From Arthrobacter woluwensis (GTDB taxonomy: Bacteria; Actinomycetota; Actinomycetes; Actinomycetales; Micrococcaceae): a stretch of DNA of 64,000 bases. A program made the translations under genes and the position numbers. Shown here one piece after another: positions 27,561 to 35,713 of this stretch; the first letter of the stretch is position 1, and every line of letters begins with the position of its first letter. Under the pieces are notes generated by a model that ran no database searches, was not told the DNA's origin, and was given only the letters and a program-made list of their open reading frames with translations. Where the stretch lies: NCBI RefSeq assembly GCF_900105345.1, contig NZ_FNSN01000003.1, positions 2,728,001-2,792,000 on the forward strand, given 5' to 3'.

Positions 27561-29006
27561 ATGTCCCACGTCCACAGCGCCCCTGCGACGGCGCCGTCCT
27601 CCCGCCGCTGGCTCGCCCTCGTCCCCATGCTGCTCGGCGTGCTGATCGGAAGCCTGAGCCTCAGCTCGATCATCACCGCGCTCCCGGCCCTGCTGTCCGA
27701 GCTGCGGCTGGACCCCGGAGTCGGAGTGTGGATCATCGACATCTACCCGCTCACCCTCGGCGTCACGCTCGTCCTGGCCGCTCGCGCCGGAGACCACTGG
27801 GGCCGGAGACGGGTCATGGTGCTCGGGCTCGGCGGCTTCGCCGTGTTCAACCTGGTCGCCGGGCTCCAGTCGGCGGGGCCGGGGCTCATCGCCCTCCGGA
27901 TGCTCCTGGGGATCTCCGAGGCCATGGTCATCTCGAGCGTGGTCTCGACCATCGGCACGCAGTTCCACGCGCGCGAACGAGTCCTCGCCTACGGATTCTG
28001 GACGGCGGCGTTCGGGGCCGGAAGCGCGTTCGGGCCGCTGCTCGGCGGCGTGCTGACCGAGGGACCGGGATGGCGCTGGATCTTCCTGGGGTGCGTGCCG
28101 CTCTCGGTCATCGCGGTCCTGGCAGCCCTCCGCTTCGTCCCCGAAGGGCGGGCGCCCGTCCCACCGCACTGGGATCCGCTGAGCATCGCCACGTCGGTGC
28201 TCGCGATCGGCGGGATCGTCTACGCTCTGCAGCATGCGCTGGCGGAGACGATGCCCGCCGCGGTGCTGGCCGCGGCCGGACTCGCGGCGGGCTACCTCTT
28301 CGTGCGCCGCCAGAAAACGCTCGACAATCCGCTGATCGATGTCGGGATCTTCCGCATCCGCGAGTTCAGCATCGCCTACAGCCACATCCTCGTGATCACC
28401 GGGACCACCGCCGCGACCCTCTACCTGGTCGGGCAGCAGGTCCAGGACGAACAGGGGCTCAGCCCTGCCGGGGCCGGCCTGGTCCTGCTCCCCCTGGCGG
28501 CGCTGACCGGAATCGTCGGCGCGACCGCTCCCCTGGCCCTGCGCTGGGTCGGCCGCAAGACCATCACGACGCTCGCACTGTTGGTGGCGCTGCTCGGTCA
28601 GCTCTGGCTGGCGTCCGGGCTCCCGGGCATCCCGGTCGCGCTCGGCCTGATCGGGGCGGGCTTCGGCGCAGTGGGAACGCTGGCCGCGGCCGCCCTCTTC
28701 GACTACACGACGCCGGCCCAGGCCGGTCAGGTGGGCGCGGTCCAGGAGGTCAGCTTCGCCCTCGGGAACGGCATCGGCGTGGCGGTCTTCGGCACCATCG
28801 CCCTCGCAGCCGGCCCGGACGGCTACCGGTTCGCCATGCTGGCCGCGGGCGCGGTCCTGGCCGTCGCCGTCGTCGCGTACCCGGTCCAGGCGGTGCGGTC
28901 TGCCGTGCGCGGCCGAGGCCGCCGGCCGGCTGCGGACCGTCCCATGACGGAACGGGTGCAGCGCGAGCCGGCGGCCTCGACGAGGGCCTGCGCGGGAACG
29001 GACTAA
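27561..29006 (+). CDS. MFS drug exporter, DHA2 (EmrB/QacA-like) family
   Basis: 481-residue transporter with 14 predicted helices. Helix 1-2 shows LGVLIGSLSLSSIITALPALLSEL and motif A reads AARAGDHWGRRRVMVLG. The helix-5 motif C region reads AAFGAGSAFGPLLGGVL. The C-terminal tail after about 455 is hydrophilic and Arg-rich. It is divergent from hxlR and probably repressed by it. Its stop overlaps the convergent symporter stop by 4 bases. Substrate unknown; DHA2 members export cationic or amphipathic compounds. Confidence 0.9.
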   Translation: MSHVHSAPATAPSSRRWLALVPMLLGVLIGSLSLSSIITALPALLSELRLDPGVGVWIIDIYPLTLGVTLVLAARAGDHWGRRRVMVLGLGGFAVFNLVAGLQSAGPGLIALRMLLGISEAMVISSVVSTIGTQFHARERVLAYGFWTAAFGAGSAFGPLLGGVLTEGPGWRWIFLGCVPLSVIAVLAALRFVPEGRAPVPPHWDPLSIATSVLAIGGIVYALQHALAETMPAAVLAAAGLAAGYLFVRRQKTLDNPLIDVGIFRIREFSIAYSHILVITGTTAATLYLVGQQVQDEQGLSPAGAGLVLLPLAALTGIVGATAPLALRWVGRKTITTLALLVALLGQLWLASGLPGIPVALGLIGAGFGAVGTLAAAALFDYTTPAQAGQVGAVQEVSFALGNGIGVAVFGTIALAAGPDGYRFAMLAAGAVLAVAVVAYPVQAVRSAVRGRGRRPAADRPMTERVQREPAASTRACAGTD

Positions 29007-30613
29007 TGGTCCACGGCCTTCTCGGCGCCCACGCCTGTCAGGGACCGCACCTCCATCTCCGCCTGCTTGGCGGGATCCTCCTTCCGCCGGTCCAGGATCG
29101 TGCCCAGCCAGCCGAGCACGAAGGCCAGCGGGATCGAGATGATCCCGGGGTTGCTGAGCGGGAACCAGGCGAAATCGGCGTTCTGGATCATCGAGGTCTT
29201 GGTTCCGGAGACCACCGGGCTGAAGGTGATCAGCAACACCGCGGACGCCAGTCCGCCGTACATGCTCCAGAGCGCCCCCTGAGTGGTGAACCTCTTCCAG
29301 AACAGGGAGTAGATGATGGTGGGCAGATTCGCCGAGGCGGCCACCGCGAAGGCGAGCGCCACGAGGAACGCGACGTTCTGCCCGTTCGCGAAGACCCCGC
29401 CGATGATCGCCAGCACGCCGATCACCACCACGGTCCGCCGCGCCACCTTGACCTCCTGGGCGGGGTCCGACTTCCCCTTCGCGATGACGTTGGCGTAGAT
29501 GTCATGCGCGAAGGACGCCGCGGCGGTGATGGTCAGGCCCGCGACCACGGCGAGGATCGTGGCGAACGCGACCGCGGAGATGAAGCCCAGCAACAGCGGA
29601 CCGCCCAGATGGAAGGCGAGCAGCGGAGCCGCCGAGTTCACCCCGCCCGGAGCCTTCTTGATGAGGTCGGCGCCCACCATGGCGCCGGCGCCGTAGCCCA
29701 GGATCAGGGTGATCAGGTAGAACGCGCCGATCAGCCAGATCGCCCACACCACCGACTTGCGAGCCTCCTTCGCCGTGGGGACGGTGTAGAACCTCATGAG
29801 CACGTGCGGGAGCGCCGCCGTGCCGAGTACGAGGGCCAGGGCCAGGGAGACGAAGTCCAGCTTGGTGGTCGGGCTCTTGCCGTACTGGAGGCCCGGATTC
29901 AGGACGGCCGGATTCTGGGCTGCGTCGACGGCGCCGCCGAGCAGGGCGGAGAGGTTGAAGCCGTAGCTCGCCAGGACCCACAGGGTCATGACGGCAGCGC
30001 CCGCGATCAGCAGCACCGCCTTGATGATCTGGACCCAGGTGGTGCCCTTCATCCCGCCGATCAGCACGTACACGATCATCAGGACGCCGACCACCACGAT
30101 CACGAGCGCCTGCCCTCCCCAGTCGCTGATGCCCAGCAGCAGCGAGATGAGGCTTCCGGCGCCCGCCATCTGCGCGAGCAGGTAGAAGAAGCAGACGGCC
30201 AGCGTGGACAGGGCCGCCGCGATCCGCACCGGGCGCTGGCGCAGCCGGAAGGACAGGACGTCTGCCATGGTGAACTTGCCGGTGTTGCGCAGGAGCTCCG
30301 CAACCAGGAGCAGCGCCACGAGCCAGGCCACCAGGAAGCCGATCGAATACAGGAATCCGTCATAGCCGTTGAGGGCGATCGCCCCGGTGATCCCGAGGAA
30401 CGAGGCCGCGGAGAGGTAGTCGCCGGCGATCGCGGTCCCGTTCTGGGAGCCCGTGAACGACCGGCCGGCGGCGTAGTAGTCGGCCGCGGTCTTGTTGTTC
30501 CGGCTCGCCCGGATCACGATCACGAGGGTCACCAGCACGAAGGCGGCGAAGATCCCCATGTTCAGGAGCGTGGTCTCTTTGAGTGCTGAGAGCTGCACCA
30601 TGGGAAGGCTCAT
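29003..30613 (-). CDS. actP: ActP/MctC-like carboxylate:sodium symporter
   Basis: 536-residue solute:sodium symporter with about 13 helices. The diagnostic stretches are AADYYAAGRSFTGSQNGTAIAGDYLSAASFLGITG, MKGTTWVQIIKAVLL, LGTAALPHVLMRFYTVPTAKEARKSV and FAVAASANLPTIIYSLFWKRFTTQGA, all typical of the acetate/pyruvate/propionate permeases ActP and MctC. It overlaps the DUF485 gene start-to-stop (ATGA), the usual pairing. Expression is probably driven from the promoter region upstream of the DUF485 gene, which has a CRP/GlxR-like box. Confidence 0.93.
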   Translation of the reverse strand: MSLPMVQLSALKETTLLNMGIFAAFVLVTLVIVIRASRNNKTAADYYAAGRSFTGSQNGTAIAGDYLSAASFLGITGAIALNGYDGFLYSIGFLVAWLVALLLVAELLRNTGKFTMADVLSFRLRQRPVRIAAALSTLAVCFFYLLAQMAGAGSLISLLLGISDWGGQALVIVVVGVLMIVYVLIGGMKGTTWVQIIKAVLLIAGAAVMTLWVLASYGFNLSALLGGAVDAAQNPAVLNPGLQYGKSPTTKLDFVSLALALVLGTAALPHVLMRFYTVPTAKEARKSVVWAIWLIGAFYLITLILGYGAGAMVGADLIKKAPGGVNSAAPLLAFHLGGPLLLGFISAVAFATILAVVAGLTITAAASFAHDIYANVIAKGKSDPAQEVKVARRTVVVIGVLAIIGGVFANGQNVAFLVALAFAVAASANLPTIIYSLFWKRFTTQGALWSMYGGLASAVLLITFSPVVSGTKTSMIQNADFAWFPLSNPGIISIPLAFVLGWLGTILDRRKEDPAKQAEMEVRSLTGVGAEKAVDH

Positions 30614-30993
30614 CGCGCCGCCCCCTCACCCGGCGTGGCGGCGGAACGGTCATGCTCGTGCCGTTCGATGCCTTCGCGGATGCCGGTCGCGATCGGGTCC
30701 AGCGTCTTGTTCGAATACCGCACATACCAGGCCGTGATGCCGAAGGTCGTGACGAACTGGAGAAGCCCGAACACCAGACCGACGTTGATGTTCCCCCAGA
30801 GCTTCGCCGACATGAACTCGTGGGCGTAATCGGCGAGGAGGACGTAGGCGAAGTACCAGAGCAGGAAGAACGCGGCCAGCGGGAAGACGAAGCTGCGGTG
30901 CTTCCTCCGCAGGTCCTGGAATTCCGGTGTGGCCTGGACCTCCTGAAAGTCCACGGCCAGTGCGCCGTCCTCGGGAGGGGTCTCGTGTCCCAT
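30610..30993 (-). CDS. DUF485 small membrane protein (YjcH/MctB-like)
   Basis: 127-residue protein with two membrane helices (SFVFPLAAFFLLWYFAYVLLADYA and VGLVFGLLQFVTTFGITAWYV), the DUF485 pattern. These partners are encoded next to ActP-type symporters in most bacteria and are thought to assist them. The ATG has a full AGGAGG 6 bases upstream. It is first in a two-gene operon with the symporter. An analogous small membrane protein precedes the second symporter at 33233-33601. Confidence 0.92.
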   Translation of the reverse strand: MGHETPPEDGALAVDFQEVQATPEFQDLRRKHRSFVFPLAAFFLLWYFAYVLLADYAHEFMSAKLWGNINVGLVFGLLQFVTTFGITAWYVRYSNKTLDPIATGIREGIERHEHDRSAATPGEGAAR

Positions 30994-31052
30994 GGCTTCC
31001 TCCTTGAAGCTGCTAGTGCTGCCTGGTCCGGACCGGGGCGGCCCGGTGGTCT

Positions 31053-31085
31053 CCGATCTTCAGATCGGGTGTGACTGACATCACT
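31053..31085. promoter_or_regulatory. inverted repeat and CRP/GlxR-like site before DUF485-actP
   Basis: TGTGA-N6-TCACT at 31070-31085 matches the CRP/GlxR consensus TGTGA-N6-TCACA at 9 of 10 fixed positions. Immediately beside it, CCGATCT-N2-AGATCGG (31053-31068) is a perfect inverted repeat. Both are 60-92 bases upstream of the DUF485 start and 140-175 bases upstream of the divergent kinase gene. cAMP-dependent control of acetate-type uptake operons by CRP/GlxR is known in corynebacteria. Confidence 0.55.
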
Positions 31086-31215
31086 ATGCGATCGTCGTGG
31101 GGTCCGTGTCCGGCAGACACCGGATCGGATCGCCCAGCGGAGTGAGACGTGCGACGAACGGCAGCGGACCTGGACTCCTGCGGCCCGATTCCGGCCCGCG
31201 CGGACCACGGCTCGC

Positions 31216-31221
31216 TACGCT
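31216..31221 (+). promoter_or_regulatory. -10 box TACGCT, leaderless kinase gene
   Basis: TACGCT is followed by six bases and the ATG of the sensor kinase at 31228, with no ribosome site. Confidence 0.55.
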
Positions 31222-31227
31222 GAGCCC

Positions 31228-32475
31228 ATGCCGGATTCCGCGCTCCTGCTCGCCCTCGCCGTCGGCGTCGTCACCCTGGCCATCGCCGCGGTGACCGGCG
31301 TCGGCGTCCAGATCCTCCGTTCCTTCCGCGAACTCGGCAGTGACGCCGAACGCGCCACCTACCAGACCCTCCACAGCGCGGCGCTCGCGGGAACGCACTT
31401 GCGCGCCGGCCTGTCACCGGAGAGCGCGTCCCGCGCCGCCCGCCATCTGCGCGCACTGCTCGGCTGCGAGGCGATCGCCCTCCTGGACGCCGACGGCGGC
31501 CTCCTCACCTGGGACGGCACGGAACCCCCCGAGCGGCAGGAGGTCCTGGACCGCGCGTGGGGCGATGGCCGTCCGCACCGGCCGGCGCTGCTCAGACCGA
31601 CGCCGCAGGCCCGGGGCCGCCGCAGCGGACGTGGCCCGGGGCGCGGGAGCCGGCACGGAAGCGGGCCCGGGGGTGAGACCATGTCCGGAGCCGCGACGGC
31701 GCCCGTCCGCGTGGACGGGGAGGTGGTCGGCCTGCTGGTCGCCGTGAGCACCGCCCCCGGCGCCGGGCTGCTCCGGGCGACCACCGAGCTGGCCTCCTGG
31801 CTGGGTTCCCAACTCGAGCTGGCCGACCTCGAGCGGTCCCGCACCATGCTCGTCGAAGCGGAGCTGAAGGCCCTGCGCGCGCAGATCAGCCCCCACTTCA
31901 TCTACAACTCACTCAACGCGATCGCCTCGTTCATCAACACCGACCCCGCCCGGGCCCGGGAGCTCGTGCTGGAGTTCGCCGATTTCACCCGGTACTCGTT
32001 CCGGCGGCACGGGGACTTCACCACCCTCGCCGAGGAACTCCGGAGCATCGACCGCTACCTCCTGCTGGAGCGGGCGCGGTTCGGCGAGCGCCTGCAGCTG
32101 TCCCTGACGATCGCGCCCGAGGTGCTGAGCACGATCGTCCCGTTCCTCAGCCTCCAGCCGCTGGTCGAGAACGCGGTCCGTCACGGGCTCGAGTCCCGGG
32201 CCGGCACCGGGACCATCACCATCAAGGCGTATGAGGAGGGTGGTGACGCCGTGGTCAGCGTGGAGGACGACGGCGTCGGCATGGATCCCGAGCGTCTGCG
32301 CGCCCTGCTCGCCGGGCAGGACGGAGGCGGGAACCACGTGGGGCTGCGGAACGTCGATCTCCGGCTGCGGCAGGTGTACGGCGACGGTCACGGCCTGGTC
32401 GTGGAGACCGCGCCGGGTGAAGGGACCCTGGTGACACTCCGCATCCCGAAGTCCCAGCCTCGCCACGAGGCCTGA
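31228..32475 (+). CDS. LytS-type sensor histidine kinase
   Basis: 415-residue kinase. One N-terminal helix (about 5-30) is followed by a GAF-like domain (about 45-200). This is interrupted by an Arg/Gly-rich insert (about 126-150, ARGRRSGRGPGRGSRHGSGP) and leads to a LytS/YehU-type transmitter with the phospho-histidine in AQISPHFIYNSLNAI (His223). The HATPase domain has PLVENAVRHGLESR and DDGVGMD. It heads an operon with a LytTR regulator, a small membrane protein and a carboxylate symporter, like BtsSR-BtsT in E. coli, so it may sense an extracellular carboxylate or nutrient state. It lacks the multi-helix LytS sensor domain. Confidence 0.92.
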   Translation: MPDSALLLALAVGVVTLAIAAVTGVGVQILRSFRELGSDAERATYQTLHSAALAGTHLRAGLSPESASRAARHLRALLGCEAIALLDADGGLLTWDGTEPPERQEVLDRAWGDGRPHRPALLRPTPQARGRRSGRGPGRGSRHGSGPGGETMSGAATAPVRVDGEVVGLLVAVSTAPGAGLLRATTELASWLGSQLELADLERSRTMLVEAELKALRAQISPHFIYNSLNAIASFINTDPARARELVLEFADFTRYSFRRHGDFTTLAEELRSIDRYLLLERARFGERLQLSLTIAPEVLSTIVPFLSLQPLVENAVRHGLESRAGTGTITIKAYEEGGDAVVSVEDDGVGMDPERLRALLAGQDGGGNHVGLRNVDLRLRQVYGDGHGLVVETAPGEGTLVTLRIPKSQPRHEA

Positions 32476-32498
32476 AGCGCCCGCGCTACCCTGGTCGA

Positions 32499-33236
32499 GT
32501 GACAGCAATCACAGCGGCGCTCAGGGTCCTGGTGGTGGACGACGAGCTCCCCGCCATCGAAGAACTCACGTTCCTGCTGGGCAAGGACGCCCGGGTGGGA
32601 GACATCCACCGGGCGGAATCCGGGGAACAGGCCCTGAAGGAACTGGACGCCACAGTGTTCGACGCCGTCTTCCTCGACATCCACATGCCCGGTCTGTCCG
32701 GATTGCAGCTCGCCCGCACGCTCAACTCCCGTCCTTCTCCACCCGCCGTGGTGTTCGTGACCGCCGACGAGGACTGCGCCCTGGAGGCCTTCGAACTGGC
32801 CGCCGTCGACTATCTGCTCAAGCCGATCCGCCCGGAACGCCTGGCCCGCTCCGTGTCCCGGATCAGCGAGCCCGCCGGAGAGGCCTTGCGGGCACCGGAG
32901 ATGATCCCCGTGGAGCTGGGTGGTGTCACCCGCATGGTCCGTCGCGACGAGGTGCAGTACGTCCAGGCCCAGGGCGACTATGCACGGCTCCACACCGCCG
33001 AGGCGAGCTATTTGGTCCGCGTCCCTCTGAGTGAACTGGAACAGCAGTGGGGCACCGCGGGCTTCCTGCGGATCCACCGCTCCTACCTCGTGGCGCTCGG
33101 GCACGTGAGCTCGCTCAAGCTCGGAGCGGCCGCGCCGAGCGTCACCGTCGCCGGCGCGGAGCTGCCCATCAGCCGCCGTCTGCTCCCGGCCGTGCGGAAC
33201 GCGCTCACCCCCTCGCGCCTGAGGTCCGGCGGATGA
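32499..33236 (+). CDS. LytTR-type response regulator
   Basis: 245-residue regulator. Receiver domain 1-125 has acidic pocket VVDDE (12-16), phosphoacceptor Asp60 in VFLDIHMPG, and YLLKPIRP with the conserved lysine. LytTR DNA-binding domain about 140-240: VRRDEVQYVQAQGDYARLHTAEASYLVRVPLSELEQQW and FLRIHRSYLVALGHV. The GTG start lies six bases after TACCCT (32487-32492), so a second, internal leaderless promoter is possible. Its stop overlaps the next gene (ATGA). Likely target: the symporter genes on one or both sides. Confidence 0.94.
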   Translation: MTAITAALRVLVVDDELPAIEELTFLLGKDARVGDIHRAESGEQALKELDATVFDAVFLDIHMPGLSGLQLARTLNSRPSPPAVVFVTADEDCALEAFELAAVDYLLKPIRPERLARSVSRISEPAGEALRAPEMIPVELGGVTRMVRRDEVQYVQAQGDYARLHTAEASYLVRVPLSELEQQWGTAGFLRIHRSYLVALGHVSSLKLGAAAPSVTVAGAELPISRRLLPAVRNALTPSRLRSGG

Positions 33237-33601
33237 CGCGGGTCCGTGTCGTCGGCCCTTCCGCGCGGTCGCAGGCGCCGGTCCCCCTGCGCCCGGCGCC
33301 GGGCGGCGCCCGGCAGTCCACGGAAGACGACGCCGCCCACGTCTACCTGCGGTCCCTGCTCCGCACCCAGCTGCGCCTGGCCCTTGTGGTCGCCCTGGGA
33401 TTCCTGCTGATCGCGGCCACGTTCTCCGTGCTGCTGGTGTGGGTCCCCTGGCTTCGCGATCTCAGCGTGCTGAGCGTCCCCTTCGAGTGGATCCTCCTGG
33501 GAGCGGGGCTCTTCCCGGTGATCCTCCTCGGCGCCGTGCTCTACACCCGGCTCGCCCAGCGCAACGAGGACCGGTACCGCGATCTCACCGAGGACCGGTG
33601 A
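33233..33601 (+). CDS. small two-helix membrane protein, DUF485-like partner of the second symporter
   Basis: 122-residue protein. A proline-rich N-terminal tail of about 30 residues is followed by YLRSLLRTQLRLALVVALGFLLIAATFSVLLVWV and FEWILLGAGLFPVILLGAVLYTRLAQRNEDRY, two membrane helices with the layout of DUF485 proteins but little identity. The ATG is inside the regulator stop (ATGA), and its stop overlaps the GTG of the symporter (GTGA). Position and topology argue that it is the auxiliary protein of the downstream symporter. Confidence 0.85.
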   Translation: MTRVRVVGPSARSQAPVPLRPAPGGARQSTEDDAAHVYLRSLLRTQLRLALVVALGFLLIAATFSVLLVWVPWLRDLSVLSVPFEWILLGAGLFPVILLGAVLYTRLAQRNEDRYRDLTEDR

Positions 33602-35046
33602 ACGCCTCACTCGCCGTCGGCGCGATCCTCCTGGTCGCCGCGGCAACCCTTCTCATCGGGATCCACGGATTGCGCATCTCGCGGACCACGAGCGATTTCT
33701 ATGTGGCGTCCCGCACGGTCCAGCCTTGGTGGAACGCTTCGGCCATCGGCGGTGAGTACCTTTCCGCCGCGAGTTTCCTGGGCGTCGCGGGGCTGGTGTT
33801 CCTGAACGGTCGGGACGCTCTCTGGTATCCGGTCGGCTACACCGCCGGATACCTCATGCTGCTGCTGTTCGTCGCGGCGCCGCTGCGGCGCTCCGGCGCG
33901 TACACGGTGCCGGACTTCGTCCAGGCGAGGCTCGGATCGCTTCCGGCGCGGCGGCTGACCAGCCTTCTCGTCGTCCTGGTCGGGTGCCTCTACATCATCC
34001 CGCAGCTCCACGGGGCGGCGCTCACCGTCTCGACCATGACCGGGCTGCCGTCGTGGGCCGGTTCGGGGACGGTCGCGCTGGTCGTCACGCTGGCCGTCGT
34101 CGCGGGCGGCATGCGGTCCATGACCTTCGTCCAGGCGTTCCAGTTCTGGCTCAAGCTCGCGGCCCTGGCGGTCCCGGTGCTCTTCATGCTGTTCTCCGTG
34201 CCGGGGCTGCATCCCGCCGCGGCGCCCCGGACGGTGCCGGCCATGGCCGCCACCGGAGCTCTCGGAACGTATCAGAACATCTCGCTCTTCCTGGCTCTGC
34301 TGCTGGGAACGCTCGGCCTGCCCCACGTCCTGGTGCGCTTCTACACGAATCCGGACGGCCCGACGGCCCGGAAGACGACCGTCCTGGTGCTCGGCCTCCT
34401 GTCGGCGTTCTACCTGCTGCCCGTCGCGTTCGGCTATCTGGCCCGCGTCTATGCGCCCGGCGTCGTCGCCGGAACCCAGCCCGACGCCGTCGTGCTGCTG
34501 TTGCCGCATGTTCTGGTCCCGGGGGCACTCGGCGACCTGCTCACCGCCCTCGTGGTGGCCGGGGCCTTCGCGGCCTTCCTGTCCACGACGTCGGGGCTCG
34601 TGGTGTCCGTGGCGGGCGTGCTGTCGCAGGATGCGCTGGGCGGCGGGGTGAAGGGCTTCCGCCGAGCGGCCGTGCTCGCGATGCTGGTGCCGTTCCTGCT
34701 CTCGGTGCCGACGCAGAGCCCTGCCCTGGCGGGCAGCGTGGGCCAGGTGTTCGCCTTCACCGCCTCGACCCTCTGCCCCGTGCTCGTGCTGGGCATCTGG
34801 TGGCCCCGCCTCAGCACGGCGGGCGCAGTGGCCGGCATGGTCACGGGAGGCCTGGGGTGCGGCGCCGCCATGATCGCGACGGCGGTTCTGGGCACGACGG
34901 CGCCGGTCTGGCTTTCGCAGCCGGCCGCCTGGAGCGTGCCCCTGGCGTTCGCCGTCATGATCGGCGTCTCGTCGCGGACCCCGCGAAGCGTCCCGGTCGA
35001 CGCCTGGCGGATCCTCACCCGGCTCCACGCACCGGAGCGCCGCTGA
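33598..35046 (+). CDS. second ActP-like solute:sodium symporter
   Basis: 482-residue symporter. TTSDFYVASRTVQPWWNASAIGGEYLSAASFLGVAGLVF, MRSMTFVQAFQFWLKLAAL and LGTLGLPHVLVRFYTNPDGPTARKTT correspond segment by segment to the actP product at 29003-30613, so the two are distant paralogues. It is shorter by about 50 residues, mainly at the C-terminus. The GTG start is coupled to the small membrane protein. It is the last gene of the LytS-LytTR operon, so its expression is presumably controlled by that two-component system. Substrate: a short carboxylate is likely, but which is unknown. Confidence 0.9.
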   Translation: MNASLAVGAILLVAAATLLIGIHGLRISRTTSDFYVASRTVQPWWNASAIGGEYLSAASFLGVAGLVFLNGRDALWYPVGYTAGYLMLLLFVAAPLRRSGAYTVPDFVQARLGSLPARRLTSLLVVLVGCLYIIPQLHGAALTVSTMTGLPSWAGSGTVALVVTLAVVAGGMRSMTFVQAFQFWLKLAALAVPVLFMLFSVPGLHPAAAPRTVPAMAATGALGTYQNISLFLALLLGTLGLPHVLVRFYTNPDGPTARKTTVLVLGLLSAFYLLPVAFGYLARVYAPGVVAGTQPDAVVLLLPHVLVPGALGDLLTALVVAGAFAAFLSTTSGLVVSVAGVLSQDALGGGVKGFRRAAVLAMLVPFLLSVPTQSPALAGSVGQVFAFTASTLCPVLVLGIWWPRLSTAGAVAGMVTGGLGCGAAMIATAVLGTTAPVWLSQPAAWSVPLAFAVMIGVSSRTPRSVPVDAWRILTRLHAPERR

Positions 35047-35084
35047 CGGCTGTCCCCACGGCGGCGCCGCGCGGCGGAGCGCCG

Positions 35085-35666
35085 TCAGTCGATGGCGGCC
35101 ATCAGCTCGACGACGCGGTCGAGAAAGGCGTCCACCTGGGCCTCTTCGTAGGCGTCCTGGCCCTTCGCGGGCGGGAAGGAGGCGCGACGGACGTCATCGA
35201 CGCTCAGCGCGTGATCGTGTTCCAGATAGTCCACGATGTCCTTGCACAGCGCATCGACCTCGGTCACCGCATATCCCTGCGTCCGGGACTTGGACGGATG
35301 GCGGAACTTCTCGCCGTCGGGACGGTAGAGACGCTGGCGCAGCAGCGCCGACAGCCGTCCGACCTCGCCGAGCCAGGCTTCCTCGCCCTCGCTGGAAATC
35401 AGCCGGTCGCGTTCGCGCCGCGCCAGAGCGTCCTCCAAGATGTCCAGGGCGTGATCGACCTGGGCGGCCTCGTAGCCGCCGCGTGCCGGATCGAAGGCGA
35501 CCTTGCGCACATCGGTGCTGGTGAGGGGACGGTCGTGCATGGGGTCCTCGAAGACCGCGCGACCGCGCTCCATGAAGTCGTCCACCTGCGCCACGCTGTA
35601 GCCATAGCTGGAGCGTTCGACACGGCGGAAGGTCGCGGGGATCTTGCCGCTGCTCGCTTCTGTCAT
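35085..35666 (-). CDS. DivIVA-domain protein with four short repeats
   Basis: 193-residue soluble protein made of four copies of the DivIVA membrane-targeting motif: YGYSVAQVDDFMERG, GGYEAAQVDHALDIL, QGYAVTEVDALCKDIVDYL and DAYEEAQVDAFLDRVVELM. There is no long coiled coil of the kind that follows this motif in DivIVA/Wag31. The ATG at 35666 is chosen because AAGGGGA precedes it by 6 bases. It follows cdsA by 47 bases on the same strand, a conserved Micrococcaceae neighbour. It may bind curved or polar membrane or other DivIVA proteins; the function is unproven. Confidence 0.85.
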   Translation of the reverse strand: MTEASSGKIPATFRRVERSSYGYSVAQVDDFMERGRAVFEDPMHDRPLTSTDVRKVAFDPARGGYEAAQVDHALDILEDALARRERDRLISSEGEEAWLGEVGRLSALLRQRLYRPDGEKFRHPSKSRTQGYAVTEVDALCKDIVDYLEHDHALSVDDVRRASFPPAKGQDAYEEAQVDAFLDRVVELMAAID

Positions 35667-35713
35667 GGATTTCCCCTTACGGAAAGTACGTGATGCGGTG
35701 TCTTCATCCGGCA

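Noticed and set aside
27728-30589. 953-codon plus-strand open frame spanning the MFS and actP genes
   Set aside because: It is out of frame with the MFS gene and antisense to actP, lacks any domain, and crosses a convergent gene junction.
31084-31398. 104-codon minus-strand ORF in the divergent symporter/kinase gap
   Set aside because: It overlaps the kinase start, and its N-terminal part is antisense to the kinase gene; no ribosome site or recognisable motif.
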